This document shows positions 7,300 to 16,577 of a stretch of DNA of 18,515 nt, one piece after another. Within the stretch, counting starts at the first letter, position 1, and each line of letters starts with the position of its first letter. Under the pieces are notes generated by a model, which made no database searches, had not been told where the DNA came from, and was given only the letters and a program-made list of their open reading frames with translations. This DNA comes from Thermomicrobiales bacterium (GTDB lineage: Bacteria; Chloroflexota; Chloroflexia; Thermomicrobiales; UBA6265). The stretch is taken from the NCBI GenBank assembly GCA_025937615.1, contig JAICRA010000002.1, positions 1 to 18,515 of the forward strand, written 5' to 3'. The translations under genes were made by a program, and so were the position numbers.

Positions 7300-9276
7300 G
7301 TGCCAGCATCTGATAGATCAGCGCCAGACGGCCAAACCACCCCGTTTCAGCCGGAGGACGTGCTGCGCCAGGCGCAGATTCAGGATGCCACGCTCTCGCC
7401 TGACGGATCGACTGTCGTCTACAGCCGGCGCGTGATCGCTGACAACGCCTACCACACGCATCTCTGGATCGTGCCCTGGTCGGGAGGCGATTCTCGTCAA
7501 CTGACGCATGCTGCGGTCAACGACACGCGGCCGGTATTCTCACCTGACGGGCAGTCACTCGCGTTCATCTCGGACCGCGGCGGTCGGGAGCAGCCCTGGA
7601 TTCTGCCGCTCGACGGCGGCGAGCCGCGCCTGCCGGTCAACATCGCGGGCGACGCGAAGTCCGTGCATTGGTCGCCAGATGGGCAACGGCTGCTGATCCT
7701 GGCACCAAGCGGCGTTGAGCGGCTGACCGTGGGCGACCCGAATGATCCGATCGCGCGCGTGATCGACGACTTCGCCTGGAGACTGGACAAGGCCGGATTA
7801 CGGAATCAGTTGGTGAGCGCGTGGGTTGCTTCTGTGAGCGACGGCGAGGCGCGCCGACTCACCGATCTGGCGTGGGAGGTGCTGGACGCGCGCTGGCTGC
7901 CCGATGGACGGCACATCGCGGTGGTCGCCGACGCCGAGCCGGATGCGGGGATGCGTCGCTTGAGCGAGCGCGCGGCGGTCTGGAGCATGACGGTCGATGA
8001 ACCGGCTGAGCCGGTTGCTATCGCGGAGCTGCCGGGAGGCATCGCGGCGGTCCGCCCTTCCGCGGATGGTAGGCGCTTCGCGGTTGTCGGCAAGGACTAT
8101 CCACGGCAACCGTCCTGGGCAGACAACCATCTCTATGTTGCCGATGGCACCTCGCTGCAACGTCTCGGGTCGGATCTCGATCGCCCGGTAAGCAACGTCA
8201 CCACTGGTGATCTGGTGGTCCGCGGGTCGGCGGTATCGTGCGAGTGGCTCGACGACACCACGATCGTGGCGCAGGTTGGCGACGAAGGACGGACCGTTCC
8301 CTATCGCTTCGACCTCGCCTCGGGTGAGGTGTCGCCGCTTGTTGCCAGCGAGATCGTTTGCAACGCGATCGTTGTCGCCGGCGACCGGATCGCGATGGTC
8401 GCCAGTGACCGGGGGCGGGCCACGGAGATCTACGCGGTCGAGGATGGCGCGATGCGCCGGCTCTCGAGGAACGGCTCAGATTGGCTCGAGCCGTACCGCC
8501 GCGATCCGGTGCGTCACCGGTTGAAGCACCCTGACGGACACCCCATCGATACCTGGCTGATCGAGGGACGAGACACGCCACGACCCGGTCCGGTCGTCAT
8601 CCAGATTCATGGCGGTCCACACGCCGCGCACGGACCGACACCCTGGCTAGAAATGCTTGCCCTCGCCGATGCCGGATTTCACGTCCTCTACCCGAACCCG
8701 CGCGGATCGAGCGGCTATGGCGAGGCATTTGCCAAAGCGATCCACGGGCGGTGGGGCGAAGTCGACGGCTCTGACCACCTTCATCTCGTGCACTGGGCGA
8801 TCGAGAGCGGGCTTGCCGACCCGCAGCGGATTGGGGTGATGGGGTTGTCCGGTGGCGGCTACATGACAAACTGGCTGCTCGGTCACCGTCCAGGTCGCTT
8901 CCAGGCCGGCGTCAGTGAGAACCCGGTCAGCAATTGGGTCTCCTGGTACGGCGGGTCCGACCTCTCCGGCTACACCGACGAGCGGTTCGTCGGTATCGGT
9001 CACCTCCCGGAGGACGTCAAAGCGTTCCTGGCAGCATCACCATTCATGGAGATCCACCGGAACACTGCACCGCTCCTGCTGTTGCAATCGGAGGACGATC
9101 TCCGTTGTCCACCCGAGCAGTCGGAGACCCTCTTCGCCATCCTCCGCTCGCGCGGCGTGCGAACACAGATGGTGCGCTACCCAGGCGAGGCGCATTTCCT
9201 CGCCGGGATCGGCCGTCCTGACCGTCGAGTCGACCGCATGCGCCGGATCGTGGAGTGGTTCCGCGAGTACCTCTGA
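7300..9276 (+). CDS. S9-family prolyl oligopeptidase-type peptidase with beta-propeller
   Basis: A 658-aa cytosolic serine peptidase of the acylaminoacyl-peptidase/dipeptidyl-peptidase kind that cleaves short peptides. Start chosen at GTG 7300, with TGGAGGAA 6 nt upstream; the frame extends back to 7225 without a better site. The N-terminal half carries TolB/WD-like blades (repeated SPDG.. and PDGR motifs, e.g. FSPDGQSLAFISDRGG and WSPDGQRLL). The C-terminal alpha/beta hydrolase spans about 425-658 with the oxyanion HGGPH (about 437-441), the nucleophile Ser517 in GLSGGGYMT, Asp600 in QSEDDLRCP and His632 in GEAHF. The triad is complete. No signal peptide is seen. It appears monocistronic and converges on acs. 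Confidence 0.94.
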   Translation: MPASDRSAPDGQTTPFQPEDVLRQAQIQDATLSPDGSTVVYSRRVIADNAYHTHLWIVPWSGGDSRQLTHAAVNDTRPVFSPDGQSLAFISDRGGREQPWILPLDGGEPRLPVNIAGDAKSVHWSPDGQRLLILAPSGVERLTVGDPNDPIARVIDDFAWRLDKAGLRNQLVSAWVASVSDGEARRLTDLAWEVLDARWLPDGRHIAVVADAEPDAGMRRLSERAAVWSMTVDEPAEPVAIAELPGGIAAVRPSADGRRFAVVGKDYPRQPSWADNHLYVADGTSLQRLGSDLDRPVSNVTTGDLVVRGSAVSCEWLDDTTIVAQVGDEGRTVPYRFDLASGEVSPLVASEIVCNAIVVAGDRIAMVASDRGRATEIYAVEDGAMRRLSRNGSDWLEPYRRDPVRHRLKHPDGHPIDTWLIEGRDTPRPGPVVIQIHGGPHAAHGPTPWLEMLALADAGFHVLYPNPRGSSGYGEAFAKAIHGRWGEVDGSDHLHLVHWAIESGLADPQRIGVMGLSGGGYMTNWLLGHRPGRFQAGVSENPVSNWVSWYGGSDLSGYTDERFVGIGHLPEDVKAFLAASPFMEIHRNTAPLLLLQSEDDLRCPPEQSETLFAILRSRGVRTQMVRYPGEAHFLAGIGRPDRRVDRMRRIVEWFREYL

Positions 9277-9323
9277 GTGAGACGGCAAGACGGCAGATGG
9301 TGAGACGGCTATACGATCCGCGA

Positions 9324-9387
9324 GGTGACGCAGGCGTCACCCGCCGTTCTCCTTCCTTCACCCCCTGAGGCGAAGCGCCCCCTTCGC

Positions 9388-9389
<2 letters not shown>
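9324..9389. terminator. Two hairpins between convergent S9 peptidase and acs
   Basis: The first is an 8-bp inverted repeat (9324-9331 with 9334-9341), in practice a 7-bp stem with a 4-nt loop; on the plus strand it is followed by CGCCGTTCTCCTTCCTTC. The second is an 8-bp stem (9368-9375 with 9382-9389, 6-nt loop) that overlaps the acs stop codon at 9388-9390. Neither has a clean T run, so rho-independent termination is plausible but not certain. The place suits termination from both sides. Confidence 0.5.
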
Positions 9390-11385
<1,996 letters not shown>

Positions 11386-11463
11386 CTCGCTCCCTCGCAT
11401 CGTGGGCGGCAATAAGTCGCGTTGCCGCGCCAGCTTATTGACCGCTTCGATCTTGATGGCGCG

Positions 11464-11469
11464 AGTATA
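11464..11469 (-). promoter_or_regulatory. Candidate -10 box for acs (TATACT)
   Basis: Minus-strand TATACT, preceded by CAGG, lies about 79 nt before the acs start in the 178-bp gap between acs and gatD. The flanks are nearly the same as those of the trpB candidate at 1190-1195. No good -35 lies 16-18 nt upstream (GATGAG at 17). I see no T-tailed hairpin after gatD in this gap. Confidence 0.5.
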
Positions 11470-11563
11470 CCTGTGCCTTTTCAGGGCTCATCGAAGGTGA
11501 GGCGATGAAAGGTCACGGTTTGGGAACGCTCGTGAGCTTGACCGTCTCTGTTTCCTTTTGAGC

Positions 11564-12286
11564 CTAGCGAGTGAGCAGCGCGCGCTGGATGGCTGAAGCG
11601 TGAGCGGTCTGCTCCACGTCGTCCGGAAGGGGGGGAAGGTCGACGTAACCGTGGCGCCGTTCAAGAGCGCGGGACACGAGCCAGTCGGCCAGGACCGGGT
11701 TCTTGGGCAGAAGCGACCCATGCAGGTAGCAGCCGACGGCGTTGCGATAGATCGCGCCCTCGGTGCCGTCGCGTCCGTTGTTGCCGCGGCCGACTCGGAC
11801 GAGGCCCATCGGCTCGACAGTTGGTCCGAGCGTGGTCAGCCCGCTGTGGTTTTCGAACCCGACCAACTCTCCCCACCGGCTGTCGACAACGACGTTGCCG
11901 ATGAATCGCTCGGGTCCGGCAACGCTGGTCGCGTCGAACAGACTGATCCCTGGCAACGGTTCGGCGGCGTGCGGTCGATACTCATGTCCGAGAAGCTGGT
12001 ATCCACCACAGACGGCGAGCATGGCTGCCCCGTCTTCGACCGCAGCTCGAAGCGAGGCCCCCTTCGACCCTTGCAGGTCGCGAGCAACGGCGGCTTGCTC
12101 CTGGTCCTGGCCGCCGCCCCAGAAAAAGCAATCGATGTCGCTCGGAATCGGCTCGCCGATGCCAATCTCCCGGACCTCGACGGGGATTCCGCGCCATTCG
12201 GCACGCCGATGCAGGGCGATGACGTTGCCGCGGTCGCCATAGATGTTCATCTTCGCGGCGTAGAGCCAGCCGATCGTCAGGTTCAT
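11564..12286 (-). CDS. gatD: Lipid II isoglutaminyl synthase, glutamine amidotransferase subunit GatD
   Basis: A 240-aa class I (CobB/CobQ-like) glutaminase that supplies ammonia to MurT for amidation of the D-Glu alpha-carboxylate of lipid II, a cytoplasmic reaction on the membrane-bound precursor. The nucleophile is Cys93 in AVCGGYQLLG and the catalytic His is His189 in GCYLHGSLLPKNP; these positions and the length agree closely with known GatD proteins. The N-terminal IGWLYAAKMNIYGDRGN block is typical of the family. ATG 12286 is preceded by GGAGGGG and lies 16 bp after the murT stop, so the two are certainly coexpressed. It is the last gene of the mreB-mreC-murT-gatD run. Confidence 0.95.
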   Translation of the reverse strand: MNLTIGWLYAAKMNIYGDRGNVIALHRRAEWRGIPVEVREIGIGEPIPSDIDCFFWGGGQDQEQAAVARDLQGSKGASLRAAVEDGAAMLAVCGGYQLLGHEYRPHAAEPLPGISLFDATSVAGPERFIGNVVVDSRWGELVGFENHSGLTTLGPTVEPMGLVRVGRGNNGRDGTEGAIYRNAVGCYLHGSLLPKNPVLADWLVSRALERRHGYVDLPPLPDDVEQTAHASAIQRALLTR

Positions 12287-12302
12287 ATCCCCTCCGCCGT
12301 CC

Positions 12303-13736
12303 TCATTGTTCCCAGAAATGGTCGACCGTGCCCCGATCCGCGAGGTCCTGACGTAAACCGAGGAGCGCGGTGTAGGTCAACAAGACGTACGCGGCCCCAC
12401 CTTCGGGGAGGGTACCGACGAACGAGTCGAGACCAATTGAGAGATCAGCCGGTAGGAGCACGATTCGCTCCGCCGGCACCCCCGCGTACTTGAGTCGATT
12501 CGCCATGTCCGCGCCGCGAATGCCAGTCGTGAAGAGCGGAGCGGTTCCTTGACTGAGCATCTCGAAGTCGACGTCCCAGAGCCAGGAGACATCTCGTCCG
12601 TCCGCGGCGAGGTCATTGATGGCAATGAGCGTGGGCACGATCAAACCGCCGGTCGCCACAGTGAGCATGCGCAAGGTCTCGTTGAAGCCTACCGGATTCT
12701 TGACCAGGGCGAGTGTCAACGAGCGCTCGCGATAGGTCACGCGCTCGATCCGGCCAAAAGCGGATCGGTACCCACGGAGCGCCTCGGCAATGGTCTGTCG
12801 TGGCACGCCGAGCGAGGCTGCCACGGCCGTCGCGGCGACCGCGTTGTAGGCGTTGTAGAGACCCGGAATCATCAGTTGTGCGTGGAGGGAGTTGTCCGGT
12901 TCCGCGGCGACCGAGACCTCGAGTCGGAGCGCGTCGACGCCCTCCAGTGTAATCGACGTTCCCGCGAAATCGAGAGGTGGGCGCTCCGCGCCGCAGCCGG
13001 GACAGCGCCATGCTCCGAGGTGGGCGCTGAACAACCGATCGTAGGCGAGATCTCGTCCGCATCGGCGGCAGGTCTTGGCGTCTGCGGCATGCGGAACCTC
13101 GTCCAAGAGGAAGTCTGGGTTGCGATCGTCCAGCCCGAATGTGACGCGGCGCGCGCTGATCCCCTCCGTGATCGCGGCCAGTGTCGGGTCGTCCGCGTTG
13201 ACGACGACAGTCGCCCCGGCGGGCAATTGTCGCAGCGCGGGTGTCCACTGAGACGCGATCGTATCGAGTTCTCCATAGCGGTCGAGTTGGTCGCGAAACA
13301 GGTTGTTCAATAAGACCATGGATGGCTGAACCCGGTGCAGAATCTCTGGAAACGCCGCCTCGTCACTCTCGATGACGCCAATGTCGGCTCGGGGACTCCC
13401 GGTCAGATCAGAGTGGCTGGCGAGAGCACTGGCAACGCCGCGCACGAGATTGGAACCGGAGCGGTTGTGGGCAACGCACGACCCATGCGCCTGCAGAATG
13501 TCGGCAAGCATGCGGGAGACAGTCGTCTTGCCGTTGGTCCCGGCAACGACCACGGTTCCTAGAGGTAGCCGACTAGCAATCTTGTCGAGAAGCCGGGGAT
13601 CGATCCGTTCCGCAACGAGACCAGGCGCGGCCGTGCCGCCGCCACGGCCTAGTCCGCGGATCGCGGCGCCTGTAGCCTTAGCCGCCGCTAGGGCAGCGAT
13701 CAGCCGCGCATCCCGCGGGTGTGGGCTAGGTGCCAT
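12303..13736 (-). CDS. murT: Lipid II isoglutaminyl synthase, Mur ligase subunit MurT
   Basis: A 477-aa ATP-dependent Mur-ligase-like enzyme that activates the D-Glu carboxylate of lipid II and, with GatD, converts it to D-isoglutamine. The P-loop is VAGTNGKTT (about 64-72). A Cys4 zinc ribbon typical of MurT is inserted in the middle domain (Cys223, Cys226, Cys245, Cys248). The C-terminal MurT-specific (DUF1727-type) domain has INDLAADGRDVSWLWDVDFE, where Asp388 matches the Asp proposed to complete the GatD triad across the interface. ATG 13736 lies inside the end of mreC (11-bp overlap), with little Shine-Dalgarno sequence, which suggests translational coupling. Next to mreBC it links precursor amidation to the elongation machinery. 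Confidence 0.95.
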   Translation of the reverse strand: MAPSPHPRDARLIAALAAAKATGAAIRGLGRGGGTAAPGLVAERIDPRLLDKIASRLPLGTVVVAGTNGKTTVSRMLADILQAHGSCVAHNRSGSNLVRGVASALASHSDLTGSPRADIGVIESDEAAFPEILHRVQPSMVLLNNLFRDQLDRYGELDTIASQWTPALRQLPAGATVVVNADDPTLAAITEGISARRVTFGLDDRNPDFLLDEVPHAADAKTCRRCGRDLAYDRLFSAHLGAWRCPGCGAERPPLDFAGTSITLEGVDALRLEVSVAAEPDNSLHAQLMIPGLYNAYNAVAATAVAASLGVPRQTIAEALRGYRSAFGRIERVTYRERSLTLALVKNPVGFNETLRMLTVATGGLIVPTLIAINDLAADGRDVSWLWDVDFEMLSQGTAPLFTTGIRGADMANRLKYAGVPAERIVLLPADLSIGLDSFVGTLPEGGAAYVLLTYTALLGLRQDLADRGTVDHFWEQ

Positions 13737-14535
13737 CGGTGAGGACGACCGTGACCACCTCGAGGCGCTCGAAGACGACGAGCGGGATCACCGGCATCAC
13801 CTGCGTGTCCCCTTGGGCCGCGTTCGGCGGTGAATCGTCAACGCGTCCGACGATCAGGCCACCCGGCACCCTGGCCGTCCGCAAGGACGGGCTATCGGTC
13901 GTCAGCACGAGCTCACCGGGTTGAGGGTCGCTATCACGATCGAGGTAACGAAGCTGCAAGCGGCCCCCATTCTGCCACTCACCAAATACCACGCCGTCTC
14001 CGCCGCCCTCAAGACGCGCCCCGACGCGCTGGGTGACGTCGACGATGAGCATGACGCGGGACGACTCCTCCCAGACCTCGGTCACTTGACCGATATAGTT
14101 GGGTCCCTGCGCGACGACTGCCATCCCGACCTCGACCCCGTTCTTCGCTCCCTTGTCGATGGTCAGGAATTTCTGCTGGTTGGTTGGATCTGGCGTCTGG
14201 ACCCGGGCCTGGAGCATTTTCCAGGTCGGCCGGTCCTGTTGCAGCTTGGCTTGAAGGCGGAGTTGCTCGACCTCGCGGACCGCGGCCTTGAGCTGCGCGT
14301 TCTCAGCGGCTAGTTGGTCGCGCTCCGCCTTCACGGCGGCGATCTCGCGCTCCATCGTTACATCGCCGCGCCGGCCGGCATTTCCGATTTGAGTGACGAC
14401 CGGACTGACGACCGCGCGCATTGCATCTTTGACTGGGTCGAGCGCGCGACGGCTGTCGAGCTGGATAAAGGCCAGGCTCGTGACCACAAACAAGACGACC
14501 AAAACGAGCGTCTGTCGGGTGTTCAGCGTCGTCAA
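13726..14535 (-). CDS. mreC: Rod shape-determining protein MreC
   Basis: A 269-aa bitopic membrane protein that links cytoplasmic MreB to the extracytoplasmic penicillin-binding proteins of the elongasome. It has a short cytoplasmic N terminus, one membrane segment at about 9-25 (LVLVVLFVVTSLAFIQL), a heptad-like coiled coil at about 60-98, and the two beta-barrel lobes of MreC at about 105-260 (DKGAKNGVEVGMAVV, VMLIVDVTQRVGARLEG, GELVLTTD, PGGLIVGRV). Start chosen at TTG 14535, the only start of the frame ahead of the membrane segment; CGAGG lies about 8 nt upstream. It follows mreB after 127 bp and overlaps murT by 11 bp; no mreD follows. Confidence 0.94.
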   Translation of the reverse strand: MTTLNTRQTLVLVVLFVVTSLAFIQLDSRRALDPVKDAMRAVVSPVVTQIGNAGRRGDVTMEREIAAVKAERDQLAAENAQLKAAVREVEQLRLQAKLQQDRPTWKMLQARVQTPDPTNQQKFLTIDKGAKNGVEVGMAVVAQGPNYIGQVTEVWEESSRVMLIVDVTQRVGARLEGGGDGVVFGEWQNGGRLQLRYLDRDSDPQPGELVLTTDSPSLRTARVPGGLIVGRVDDSPPNAAQGDTQVMPVIPLVVFERLEVVTVVLTDGT

Positions 14536-14662
14536 CGGCGAACCTCGTGAGGCCGGTGCTGTCCCGATGTCGTCGAGGGGCAGACCCCGGGATGGGCGGG
14601 ATAGCCAACGATACCACGTCCCTTACCAACTCCCGGCGTTCGAGAGATGATCCCGTGCAGCC

Positions 14663-15721
14663 CTATCGCGCGCGGCGAATCTCCGAGCCGCTCGCCAGAG
14701 CCCGCTCGTAGAGGTGCAGCGCTTCGGCGACGCGACCCGTGCCGCGGGCAACGCAGGTGAGAGGATCATCGGCGCGGTAGACCGGCATCTTCAATTCCGT
14801 CTGCAAGCGACGGTCCAGCCCGAACAAGAGGGCACCCCCTCCGGCCAGGGTAATGCCCTGCTCCATGATGTCGGCAACCAGCTCAGGAGGCGTCTCCTCG
14901 ATGGCCGTCTTCACAACCTCCACAATTGTGTTGACCGGCTGGGAGATGGCGTCGCGCAGCTCCACTGAGCTGACCTCAACCGATTTGGGCAAGCCGGTCA
15001 GGAGGTCGCGCCCGCGCAAGGTGGTGCGAATCTCCTCTTCCAGGGGATAGGCGGATCCTCCAGCAATCTTGGCATTCTCCGCCGTCCGTTCGCCGATGAC
15101 GAGATTGTGATCGCGCCGGGCATACTGGATGATTGCGTCGTCGATCTCGTCGCCGGCAACGCGGATCGAGTGATTGACCACGATACCGCCCAGAGAAATG
15201 ACAGCCACTTCGGTCGTGCCGCCGCCAATGTCAACGATCATGCTGCCGATCGGTTCGTTGATCGGCAGCCCGGCGCCGATGGCGGCGGCCATCGGCTCCT
15301 CGATGGTGTAGGCCTCGCGTGCGCCGGCCGACAGTGCCGCGTCCTTGGCGGCCCGTTTTTCGACCTCGGTGACGCCACTCGGAATGCCGATGACCACGCG
15401 CGGATGAGGCGCCATCAGGCGCTGCATGTGCACCTTGCGGATGAAGTAATGGAGCATCATCTCGACGGTATCGAAGTCGGCGATGACACCATCTTTGAGG
15501 GGACGCACGGCGACGATGCTCTCCGGGGTCTTGCCGACCATCGCCTTGGCTTCGGCGCCCACACCGAAGGCACGACGGGTCCGGGTGTCGATCGCCACCA
15601 CGCTCGGCTCGGAGATGACGATGCCTTTGCCACGCACGTAGACGAGAGTGTTGGCAGTCCCGAGATCGATGCCGAGATCGCGGCTGAACATCCCGAAGAG
15701 CTTCGAAAGGGGTCGGAACAA
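14663..15721 (-). CDS. mreB: Rod shape-determining actin-like protein MreB
   Basis: A 352-aa bacterial actin forming membrane-bound filaments that guide lateral wall synthesis. The phosphate-1 loop is DLGIDLGTANT (about 15-25), the phosphate-2 loop is VDIGGGTTEVAV (about 163-174), and the adenosine motif is LAGGGALLFGLDR (about 292-304). The start is TTG 15721, with a strong AGAGGAG 7 nt upstream. A downstream ATG at 15691 (MFSRDLG) lacks such a site and would give 342 aa; both are within the family range, but the ribosome binding site favours TTG. The first residues (LFRPLSKLFG) may form the membrane-binding amphipathic helix. It is the first gene of the cluster, after a leader of about 118 nt. 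Confidence 0.97.
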   Translation of the reverse strand: MFRPLSKLFGMFSRDLGIDLGTANTLVYVRGKGIVISEPSVVAIDTRTRRAFGVGAEAKAMVGKTPESIVAVRPLKDGVIADFDTVEMMLHYFIRKVHMQRLMAPHPRVVIGIPSGVTEVEKRAAKDAALSAGAREAYTIEEPMAAAIGAGLPINEPIGSMIVDIGGGTTEVAVISLGGIVVNHSIRVAGDEIDDAIIQYARRDHNLVIGERTAENAKIAGGSAYPLEEEIRTTLRGRDLLTGLPKSVEVSSVELRDAISQPVNTIVEVVKTAIEETPPELVADIMEQGITLAGGGALLFGLDRRLQTELKMPVYRADDPLTCVARGTGRVAEALHLYERALASGSEIRRAR

Positions 15722-15809
15722 CCAGGCGCTCCTCTAAACGCAAGAGGCACACGTCGGTCTTAGCGTGTCGGCCGCGTGCATGGCGTCATCGCGACCCGCG
15801 CCGGAATCG

Positions 15810-15825
15810 ACGTCAAGATTGACGT
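15810..15825. repeat. Palindrome in the mreB leader
   Basis: ACGTCAA-GA-TTGACGT is a perfect 7+7 inverted repeat with a 2-bp centre, about 15-30 nt downstream of the predicted mreB transcription start. The size and place suit an operator half-site pair; it is too tightly spaced to be a stable RNA hairpin. The regulator is unknown. Confidence 0.45.
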
Positions 15826-15845
15826 TCGCCGCGGGAGACGCCCGG

Positions 15846-15851
15846 AGTATA
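15846..15851 (-). promoter_or_regulatory. Candidate -10 box for the mreB operon (TATACT)
   Basis: Minus-strand TATACT sits 125 nt before the mreB start. The hexamer 17 bp upstream is ATGTAT, a poor -35. The hexamer is the same as that proposed for acs. Confidence 0.5.
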
Positions 15852-16018
15852 GCACGGGGGTGTGTTACATACATTCGCGACCAGTTGACTTCTCGCTAGC
15901 GTCGTTCATAGACGGGCGCCCTAAGAGCCAGGTCCACGCGGTCTGGGTTGAGATCTGCTGCCACCCGGAATCGGTTGGACTGCAAATGCAGATGAGCGCC
16001 TTCTCGCGCGCTCCGTCG

Positions 16019-16047
16019 TTGACGTGACGCGCCCGACTCTGTAGAGT
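16019..16047 (+). promoter_or_regulatory. Sigma-A-type promoter facing the small plus-strand genes
   Basis: TTGACG (16019-16024) and TAGAGT (16042-16047) are separated by exactly 17 bp. Transcription would begin near 16054 and give a leader of about 260 nt before the ATG at 16317. A second, weaker pair, TTGACT (15885-15890) with CATAGA, lies further upstream. Confidence 0.5.
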
Positions 16048-16055
16048 CTCCGGAT

Positions 16056-16296
16056 GGGCAACGGCAAAAGCCGTTTCCCGTTGGCGTGCGCGAACCGTGA
16101 ACATGCAGCGCAGTGTCGCTGGCCAGTCGGTGCGCACTCGACCCCGTGAAGGGAGTCTCGTTGGACGCTGGCAGTCCTAGCTGTTCGACATTCGAGCGCC
16201 CCCAGGACTAGCCGGTCCGGCGATCCCGTCCCACCGCGTGGACATCCGCCAGCCCCCGGCAGGTCAGGGGGCTTCCAGCGGACCGCAAGGCGGTCC
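16056..16296 (+). ncRNA. Structured leader or independent structured RNA, family not recognised
   Basis: Four helices can be seen in about 240 nt. GGGCAACGGC pairs with GCCGTTTCCC over an AAAA loop (16056-16079, one mismatch). AGTCCT pairs with AGGACT (16173-16178 with 16204-16209) around a small TCGA-CAT-TCGA stem. A 7-bp AGCCCCC/GGGGGCT stem (16251-16257 with 16267-16273) follows. A 7-bp GGACCGC/GCGGTCC stem with an AAG loop (16280-16286 with 16290-16296) lies just ahead of the ribosome binding site. It does not match the conserved parts of tRNA, tmRNA, RNase P, SRP RNA or the common riboswitches as I know them. Together with 15852-16018 it forms about 460 bp without a coding gene. Confidence 0.4.
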
Positions 16297-16316
16297 CTGA
16301 GAAAGGCGGTGTATCC

Positions 16317-16538
16317 ATGCAGGAGCCAATCCGCTACTACATTACCAAGCGCGGCGAGGAGCTAACCGTGCGCAGCGTCAAGGTGGCGCAGAGCGCGCCG
16401 GAGGACGAAGATCGCGTGGTGCCGAACGCTGATCCGGCGGCCGAGTCGAAGGCGCCGAAACGATCTGCTCCCGCTCCGGCCAAGGCCGTGGAGCGGCTCG
16501 TAAAAGGTGCGATTCGTGGGCGATCGGCGCAGCGCTAG
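16317..16538 (+). CDS. Small basic hypothetical protein
   Basis: 73 aa from ATG 16317, with AAAGGCGG about 8 nt upstream. I do not recognise the family. Residues 1-25 (MQEPIRYYITKRGEELTVRS) look folded or strand-forming. Residues 26-55 are low-complexity and rich in Pro, Ala, Glu and Lys, and the end is strongly basic (VERLVKGAIRGRSAQR). There is no membrane segment or Cys pair. It follows a long structured leader and precedes another orphan gene in the same frame after 39 bp. Nucleic-acid binding would fit the charge but is not shown. Confidence 0.5.
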   Translation: MQEPIRYYITKRGEELTVRSVKVAQSAPEDEDRVVPNADPAAESKAPKRSAPAPAKAVERLVKGAIRGRSAQR

Positions 16539-16577
16539 CTGGAGCGGGTTCGCTCGAATGTCAAGCGGAATGCACTG

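Noticed and set aside
6837..7340. Minus-strand open frame of 167 codons over the cyclase remnant
   Set aside because: The cyclase motif is in a different frame; this frame is Arg/Pro/Ser-rich with no homology that I can see and overlaps the S9 peptidase start.
12549..13313. Plus-strand open frame of 254 codons opposite murT
   Set aside because: Antisense shadow; murT shows P-loop, zinc ribbon and C-terminal domain on the other strand.
15107..15763. Plus-strand open frame of 218 codons opposite mreB
   Set aside because: Antisense shadow of mreB with His/Asp/Arg-rich composition and no motif.
15865..16137. Minus-strand 90-codon frame upstream of mreB
   Set aside because: No ribosome binding site of note, no motif, and it covers the hairpins and the mreB promoter region.
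16160..16200. Possible tRNA T-arm (GTTCGACATTC)
   Set aside because: No matching acceptor stem, anticodon arm or 3' CCA context; the bases form a simple TCGA stem instead.
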